From: CANKBT01 sp038235705
Lineage (GTDB): Bacteria; Actinomycetota; Actinomycetes; Mycobacteriales; SCTD01
DNA length: 16,877 nt
Direction: 5' to 3'
Assembly: GCA_038235705.1 (NCBI GenBank)
Contig: JBBSTR010000053.1
Span: forward strand, 1 to 16,877
Shown here: positions 13,235-16,877 of the stretch, one piece after another
Layout of the letters: each line of letters begins with the position of its first letter
Position numbering within the stretch: position 1 is the first letter of the stretch
Program-made: the position numbers and the translations under genes
The notes under the pieces: generated by a model
Told to the model about the DNA's origin: nothing
Seen by the model: the letters and a program-made list of their open reading frames with translations, nothing else
Databases searched by the model: none

Positions 13235-14059
13235 TCAGACGTTCGACGACATCAGTACCCGTCGGATGAACGCGACAACGTCGCCAAGCACCTCGTCGCG
13301 GTTGATCTCATTAAAGATCTCATGCTTGGCCCCGGGATAGACAACGGTCTCGAGACCGGTTCCGGCCAGGTGAGAGATACCGACCTGACTGCCAGCCATC
13401 GGCACCAAGGCGTCCTGCTCCCCGTGCAGGTAGAGCAGGGGGATCGAGCCCAGGGAGGGCCCGTCTGCGACCGCCCTCACGGCTCGCTGCAGCGCCTCCA
13501 CGGTCGGGCGCTTGAACTTTCCGTGCCAGACGAGCGGGTCCTGCTGGTAGGACCGGCCCACCGACGGGTCACGGGACAGCGTGCTGATGTCCAGCGGGAC
13601 GTCGGGGATCTCGTCCATGGCCAGCATCGCCGGTCCGGCAGCCCAGTCACCGATGAGCGGGCCAGACAGGACCACAGCGGCAAGCGTGTCGCCGTAACGC
13701 TGGGCAAAGCGCGCCGCGATCAACCCGCCCATGGAGTGGCCCACCAGCACCACGGGCAACCCCGGATGCGCGTCACGTGCCTGCTCGTCCAGCCGTCGAA
13801 GGTCGGTGACGACCGTCTCGAAGTCCGGGATCAGGGCGCGCTCGCCCTCGCTCTGTCCGTGGCCCTCGTGATCCACCGCATAGACCGCAGCTCCGTCTGC
13901 GACAAAGGTGTCTGCGGCGTACTGGTAGCGGCCCGTGTGCTCGCCGTAGCCGTGAGCGAGCAGCAGGAGGTAAGCCGGCGGGCGGTCGAGTGCACGCCAT
14001 TGCCGGGCCGCCAACGCTCCGTGCTCACCCTGGTACGTCCAATCCTCCGGCTTGACCAT
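13235..14059 (-). CDS. Alpha/beta hydrolase, monoacylglycerol lipase-like
   Basis: A 274-residue cytosolic hydrolase of the Hydrolase_4 (serine aminopeptidase S33) group that contains monoacylglycerol lipases. The oxyanion-hole motif is AHGYGEHTGRY (about residues 35-45), followed by VDHEGHGQSEG. The nucleophile elbow is GHSMGG with Ser109, the acid is Asp216 in LHGEQDALVP, and the base is His246 in PGAKHEIFNE. The complete triad and HGxGEH pattern match bacterial monoacylglycerol lipases, which release fatty acid and glycerol; lysophospholipase activity is the main alternative. There is no signal peptide. On the minus strand GAGGGGGAG lies about 6 nt before the start. It converges on the GntR gene with 20 bp between stops and no convincing terminator there. 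Confidence 0.88.
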   Translation of the reverse strand: MVKPEDWTYQGEHGALAARQWRALDRPPAYLLLLAHGYGEHTGRYQYAADTFVADGAAVYAVDHEGHGQSEGERALIPDFETVVTDLRRLDEQARDAHPGLPVVLVGHSMGGLIAARFAQRYGDTLAAVVLSGPLIGDWAAGPAMLAMDEIPDVPLDISTLSRDPSVGRSYQQDPLVWHGKFKRPTVEALQRAVRAVADGPSLGSIPLLYLHGEQDALVPMAGSQVGISHLAGTGLETVVYPGAKHEIFNEINRDEVLGDVVAFIRRVLMSSNV

Positions 14060-14082
14060 CCAGCGCTCCCCCTCAGAAGGCA

Positions 14083-14110
14083 GGCGGGCCGCAGAGCCCG
14101 TCCGGTTTTT
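14083..14110 (+). terminator. Intrinsic-terminator-like hairpin with no upstream plus-strand gene
   Basis: GGCGGGC (14083-14089) pairs with GCCCGTC (14096-14102, one G-T pair) around a 6-nt loop and is followed by CGG and five T (14106-14110). This is the classical terminator shape for plus-strand transcription, although the nearest plus-strand gene ends at 13214. On the minus strand it would be a hairpin in the leader of the lipase-like gene. Confidence 0.3.
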
Positions 14111-14186
14111 CGGCGTACCCGATCGAGTCTCGCCTACGCCGCCGAGTCAGCCGTTCGCGGACGCACGGCAGGCAAGCACCAGGCTG

Positions 14187-14211
14187 GCAGACGGCGTGAC
14201 CCACGCCCTGC
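14187..14211 (-). terminator. Terminator after the small cupin gene
   Basis: On the minus strand, GCAG-GGCGTG pairs with CACGCC-(GT)-CTGC across a 3-nt loop, giving ten pairs with a two-base bulge. It begins about 21 nt past the TAG stop of the cupin gene. No T-tract follows. Confidence 0.48.
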
Positions 14212-14232
14212 TGCGGTCAGCGTGCACGGGGC

Positions 14233-14568
14233 CTAGGTGAGCAGCTTGGCCACGGTGAGCAGGACCGCCGAGTCCTCGATCGCCTCGAGGCTGTGACGCT
14301 CGTCGGGCACGACCAGCAGGTCGCCGGGGCTCCCCTCCCAGCTTGCCGTCTTGCCGGCCAGGCTGACGCGTCCGAGCAGCACGTGGACGGTCGCCTCACC
14401 CGGGTTGTCGTGCTCCTCGAGACGGTGTCCGGCGGCAAGGGCGATCAGCGTCTGCCGCAGCGTGCGCTGATGACCGCCGTACACGGTGGAGGCGCTACGG
14501 CCGCTGGACGCTGCCTTGGCCGTTTTCAGCTGCTGACGCGCTAGCGCCGTGAGCGAGGTCTTGTCCAT
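14233..14568 (-). CDS. Small cupin-domain protein
   Basis: A 111-residue protein made of one cupin barrel after a Lys/Ala-rich N-terminal helix of about 20 residues. Cupin motif 1 is seen in GHRLEEHDNPGEATVHVLLG (residues 48-67, with His53 and Glu58) and motif 2 in SPGDLLVVPDERHSLEA (80-96, His92), so a partial metal site (His, Glu, His) is kept. Single-domain cupins of this size bind small ligands or act in stress responses; no reaction can be assigned. I place the start at 14568 because GAGGAG lies just upstream; the longer frame to 14622 adds an Arg/Pro-rich stretch and buries that site. It is unlike the cupin domain of the 5078-5722 protein in its metal motifs. Confidence 0.8.
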   Translation of the reverse strand: MDKTSLTALARQQLKTAKAASSGRSASTVYGGHQRTLRQTLIALAAGHRLEEHDNPGEATVHVLLGRVSLAGKTASWEGSPGDLLVVPDERHSLEAIEDSAVLLTVAKLLT

Positions 14569-14599
14569 GGAGCGAGCTCCTCGAGGTCGGTGGTCTCGC

Positions 14600-14605
14600 A
14601 GCGTA
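14600..14605 (-). promoter_or_regulatory. Candidate -10 element of the small cupin gene
   Basis: Read on the minus strand, TACGCT fits TANNNT and lies 31 nt before the cupin ATG, leaving a leader of about 25 nt with the Shine-Dalgarno site. No matching -35 is visible, so support is thin. Confidence 0.22.
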
Positions 14606-14655
14606 GGCCCCCCACGGATCACGCGTCGGCCGCGGAGCTAGGCGGCAGCGGCGGT

Positions 14656-14668
14656 CCGGGAGTCCCGG
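14656..14668 (-). terminator. Short hairpin directly after the lipoprotein gene
   Basis: CCGGG and CCCGG (14656-14660 and 14664-14668) form a 5-bp stem with a 3-nt loop, starting at the base after the TGA of the minus-strand lipoprotein gene. It is too short to be confident. Confidence 0.22.
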
Positions 14669-15511
14669 TCAGGACGTCGTGAGCACCGGGCAGGCCTTCT
14701 TCAGGACCTCCTGAAGAACTAGCTTCTGCGCCTCGGTCACCGGCACCTGCGCGCCGATCTCGACCGCCCCGCCGACCGTGACGTAGGCCAGGAAGCGGTA
14801 CGGCTGCTTCGCTTCCGCGACGTCGTGCGCCAGGCAGGTGCGGCTGGTGAACGTGACCGGCTGGCGGACCTCGCCCTGACCGGGTGCCAGGGTCACCGGC
14901 GCTGCCGTCACGTCGTACAGGACGGTCCCCCCGATCCCCCCGACCCGGACGGGGTCAGTGGTGTCGAGGCGCTTCACGAGGAGGCTGCCGGTCCCGTCGC
15001 TCGACAGGTCCAGCGTGAGCGCCACCTCACGGGCGAGCGCGCCGCGCTGGCACTGCTGGTCGTGGATCCGCTTCATGAGGTCGTACGGCGAGGCGAGCGG
15101 CACCGTCACGGTCTCCGGCCCGTCTGCGGCGGTGATCTCCAGCCGCGTCGCGAGCGGGTCCACCCCGCTGTCACAGACCGGCTCGCCGTAAGGAAGATCG
15201 AGGGCGATGACGTTCCCCTCGCCGAACGTCACGTCCGACGGGGTCGGTGCCAGGCTCGCGAACCCGGGCGAGACGAGGGTGACCGAGCGTACGGAGAAGG
15301 GCTCCGCGCTCATGCTCTTCACGGTGACCTGGAACAGGCCGCCGGCCGCGATCTGCGTCCTCGTCTGGGTAGCGGTGGCGACCAGAAGGCCCGAGGCTGC
15401 CGGCCCCGCCGTCAGGGGCGCGACCGGGGGGGCCGACGTTCCGGCCGAGCCTGAGCACGAGGCCAGCGACGCAACGGCCGCAATCACGGACAGGGCACGA
15501 ACGAGGCTCAT
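14669..15511 (-). CDS. Predicted lipoprotein of unknown function
   Basis: A 280-residue exported lipoprotein that I cannot place in a named family. The N-terminus MSLVRALSVIAAVASLASC is a lipoprotein signal with lipid-accepting Cys19, followed by a Ser/Ala/Pro-rich linker to about residue 45. The rest is beta-rich, opening with segments such as LFQVTVKSMSAEPFSVRSVT that resemble an immunoglobulin-like or cell-wall-facing domain. Cysteines near CDSGVD, QQCQRG, RTCLAHD and KKACPV could form two disulfides, which suits an extracytoplasmic site. A GTG three codons upstream is possible, but its spacing from GGAGGA would be too short; ATG 15511 has 11 nt of spacing. The longer open frame to 16258 is antisense to the membrane protein gene and not real. 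The gene faces away from that gene with 39 bp between starts. Confidence 0.8.
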   Translation of the reverse strand: MSLVRALSVIAAVASLASCSGSAGTSAPPVAPLTAGPAASGLLVATATQTRTQIAAGGLFQVTVKSMSAEPFSVRSVTLVSPGFASLAPTPSDVTFGEGNVIALDLPYGEPVCDSGVDPLATRLEITAADGPETVTVPLASPYDLMKRIHDQQCQRGALAREVALTLDLSSDGTGSLLVKRLDTTDPVRVGGIGGTVLYDVTAAPVTLAPGQGEVRQPVTFTSRTCLAHDVAEAKQPYRFLAYVTVGGAVEIGAQVPVTEAQKLVLQEVLKKACPVLTTS

Positions 15512-15550
15512 GGCGCACACTGTCCTCCAGCGGCAGGAGAACGGGGCCAG

Positions 15551-16630
15551 GTGGACGAAGTGCGCTTGATGCCGCCCCCCGAGGTGTCGGCCGCACGGTC
15601 TCGGTTCTCCTGGCGGCGCGTGGCAGCGGCCCTGCTGCTCGCCGGCGCGCTGTCGCTGACCGGGTACGTGCTGCTCGACAACCGCGACGAGCTGCTGACC
15701 GCGGCGGACGTGCTCACCAGGGTCTCGCTCTGGTGGGTGCTCGCCGCCATCGCTGTGGAGGCGGTGTCCTACCTCAGCTATGGCAGCGCCCAGGCTGCGC
15801 TGCTCCGGACCGGCGGCGTCCAGGCCCCGGTCGTCGGGATGGCCGGCATCGCCATGGCGGCCCAGGCGGTCGCGAACTGCCTGCCCGGCGGCGCGGCCAC
15901 CTCCGCCGTCGTCACCTTCCGGCGCCTGACCCGACGGTCGGTCGACCCGGTGCTGATCGGGACGACGGTCGCGCTGTCGGCCGTGCTCTACTCGACCGCG
16001 TTGGTCACGCTGGCACTGGTCGGCGCGCAGCTGGCCGGCCCGGCCGACGTCGTGCCCGACCTGCGACTGATCAGCCTGGTCGGGCTGGGACTCGTCTCCG
16101 CCACCGGGCTCGTCGCCGTCGTGATGGTCCGGCGGGGGATCCTGTCGGTCGACGTGCTGGCCCGTTGGGCGGCGTCGCTGGCCGAGCGGGTACGCGGCAC
16201 CCGCCTCGCCTTCCTCGGGCGGCTCGTACCCTGGAGCGAGCGGCTGCGCACCATCCACCTGACCCCCGGGACGGCGCTTCGGGCCTACCTGTTCCTGCTC
16301 GGCACCTGGGTGGCGGACGCGGTGGTGCTCGCCGTCGCGTTTCGGGCGATCGGGCAGAGCCCGCCGTGGCAGGGCCTGCTCCTGAGCTACTGCGCGGCAC
16401 AGACTGCTGCCGCGCTGCCGTTCCTGCCGGGTGGTCTCGGGGTTGTCGAAGGGAGCTTGACGGTGGCACTCGTCGCGTACGGCGGGGAGCTGGAGAGCAC
16501 CCTGGCCGCCGTCCTGCTGTATCGGCTGATCAGCTACTGGGGGTTGATCCCGAGCGGCGGCCTGGCCTACCTCGGGCTGCGCGACGCGGAGCGACGCGGC
16601 GTCACCTGGGCACCGCAGGTGAGCCCATGA
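15551..16630 (+). CDS. YbhN/UPF0104 flippase-like integral membrane protein
   Basis: A 359-residue membrane protein of the lysylphosphatidylglycerol-synthase TM family (YbhN/UPF0104, AglD-like). Hydrophobic segments lie at about residues 24-42, 60-78, 94-110, 135-160, 172-192, 236-260 and three more to the C-terminus. The family block ANCLPGGAATSAVVTFRRL matches the conserved Pro-Gly-Gly region, and AALPFLPGGLGVVEGSLT matches the late PGGlGvvE motif. Relatives are the membrane part of MprF and proteins thought to move lipids or lipid-linked sugars across the membrane; there is no soluble aminoacyl-transferase domain here. GTG 15551 has AGGAGA 10 nt upstream; ATG 15569 would drop six residues. 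The stop overlaps the next start (ATGA, 16627-16630), so the two are coupled. Confidence 0.85.
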   Translation: MDEVRLMPPPEVSAARSRFSWRRVAAALLLAGALSLTGYVLLDNRDELLTAADVLTRVSLWWVLAAIAVEAVSYLSYGSAQAALLRTGGVQAPVVGMAGIAMAAQAVANCLPGGAATSAVVTFRRLTRRSVDPVLIGTTVALSAVLYSTALVTLALVGAQLAGPADVVPDLRLISLVGLGLVSATGLVAVVMVRRGILSVDVLARWAASLAERVRGTRLAFLGRLVPWSERLRTIHLTPGTALRAYLFLLGTWVADAVVLAVAFRAIGQSPPWQGLLLSYCAAQTAAALPFLPGGLGVVEGSLTVALVAYGGELESTLAAVLLYRLISYWGLIPSGGLAYLGLRDAERRGVTWAPQVSP

Positions 16631-16877
16631 AGCGCGCTGCGGGACTCGCGCTGCTGGTTCTCCTGACGGGTTGCGTCGGGCCCCACGGCGGCGTCGGTGA
16701 CGGGCTGGTCGAGCGGGACGTCGACGCGTGCGCCGCCGTGCTGCCGCTCGCCCTCCAGAGCGTCGGCGGGCAGGGCAGGCTCGTCGCCATACGCCCGCTC
16801 AAGAAGGGCGAGGGTGCCACGATCCTGCGGGAGGCCGGGGTCCAGACGAGCCCGCCACGCACCCCTGACGCCGGGCA
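16627..16877 (+). CDS. Lipoprotein of unknown function, 3'-truncated by the window end
   Basis: An open frame starts at ATG 16627, sharing ATGA with the membrane protein's stop, and runs off the window after 83 full codons. The N-terminus MKRAAGLALLVLLTGC is a lipoprotein signal with a good LLTGC lipobox (Cys16). The visible mature part includes DACAAVLPLALQSVGGQGRL, with a second Cys. I do not recognise the family. Coupling to the flippase-like protein suggests a shared envelope role. Confidence 0.72.
   Translation, partial: MKRAAGLALLVLLTGCVGPHGGVGDGLVERDVDACAAVLPLALQSVGGQGRLVAIRPLKKGEGATILREAGVQTSPPRTPDAG

Noticed and set aside
14060..14232. Possible small RNA or tRNA in the 173-bp gap
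   Set aside because: No cloverleaf or acceptor-stem pattern is present; only the two hairpins already listed could be supported.
13322..14236. 304-codon plus-strand frame opposite the lipase-like and intergenic region
   Set aside because: It mirrors the hydrolase gene, which has a complete catalytic triad on the minus strand; there is no domain or good start.
15512..16258. N-terminal extension of the minus-strand lipoprotein frame to 529 codons
   Set aside because: The extra part is antisense to the flippase-like gene and is Gly/Arg/Asp/Gln-rich; the lipoprotein signal starts at 15511.

Overview
The window looks like a chromosomal segment of a high-GC actinobacterium. The signs are strong G/C bias at third codon positions, many 4-bp ATGA stop/start overlaps, GC-rich hairpins without T-tracts after stop codons, a possible leaderless promoter, and typical actinobacterial families (PhoD-like phosphatase, DUF2249, HutC-type GntR regulator). 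I saw no rRNA, tRNA, CRISPR array, insertion sequence or phage gene. Genus cannot be decided from the sequence.

Layout. (1) 1-1014: C-terminal part of a PhoD-like metallophosphatase whose start lies left of the window. (2) 1078-4963: a LysR-type regulator, a small unrecognised protein, and a large protein that joins an M64-type zinc metallopeptidase domain to ten 50-residue tachylectin-type beta-propeller repeats. The last two are translationally linked and are followed by an 11-bp stem terminator. (3) 5078-5722: a DUF2249-cupin two-domain protein, preceded by a leader with two overlapping hairpins and followed by two more hairpins. (4) 5908-7638: glycerol-3-phosphate dehydrogenase (glpD), probably from a leaderless transcript. 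(5) 7750-13214: a complete ABC importer operon of the branched-chain amino acid/amide type (lipoprotein binding protein, two permeases, two ATPases) ending in a GntR/UTRA regulator. Its promoter is overlapped by a perfect 10+2+10 inverted repeat, the natural candidate operator for that regulator. (6) Minus strand: a monoacylglycerol-lipase-like hydrolase (13235-14059), a small cupin (14233-14568) and a secreted lipoprotein of unknown function (14669-15511). (7) Plus strand, divergent from the lipoprotein by only 39 bp: a flippase-like membrane protein (15551-16630) coupled by ATGA overlap to a second lipoprotein cut by the window end.

How the parts may work together. glpD and the importer operon share an 11-of-12-base promoter core, and a monoacylglycerol-lipase-like gene lies just beyond the importer's regulator. 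This suggests, but does not prove, a lipid/glycerol catabolic neighbourhood; the importer's substrate cannot be read from sequence. The most unusual object is the protease-lectin fusion: ten repeats fit two five-bladed propellers, and the only length change in the array (18 bp lost) falls exactly between repeats five and six.
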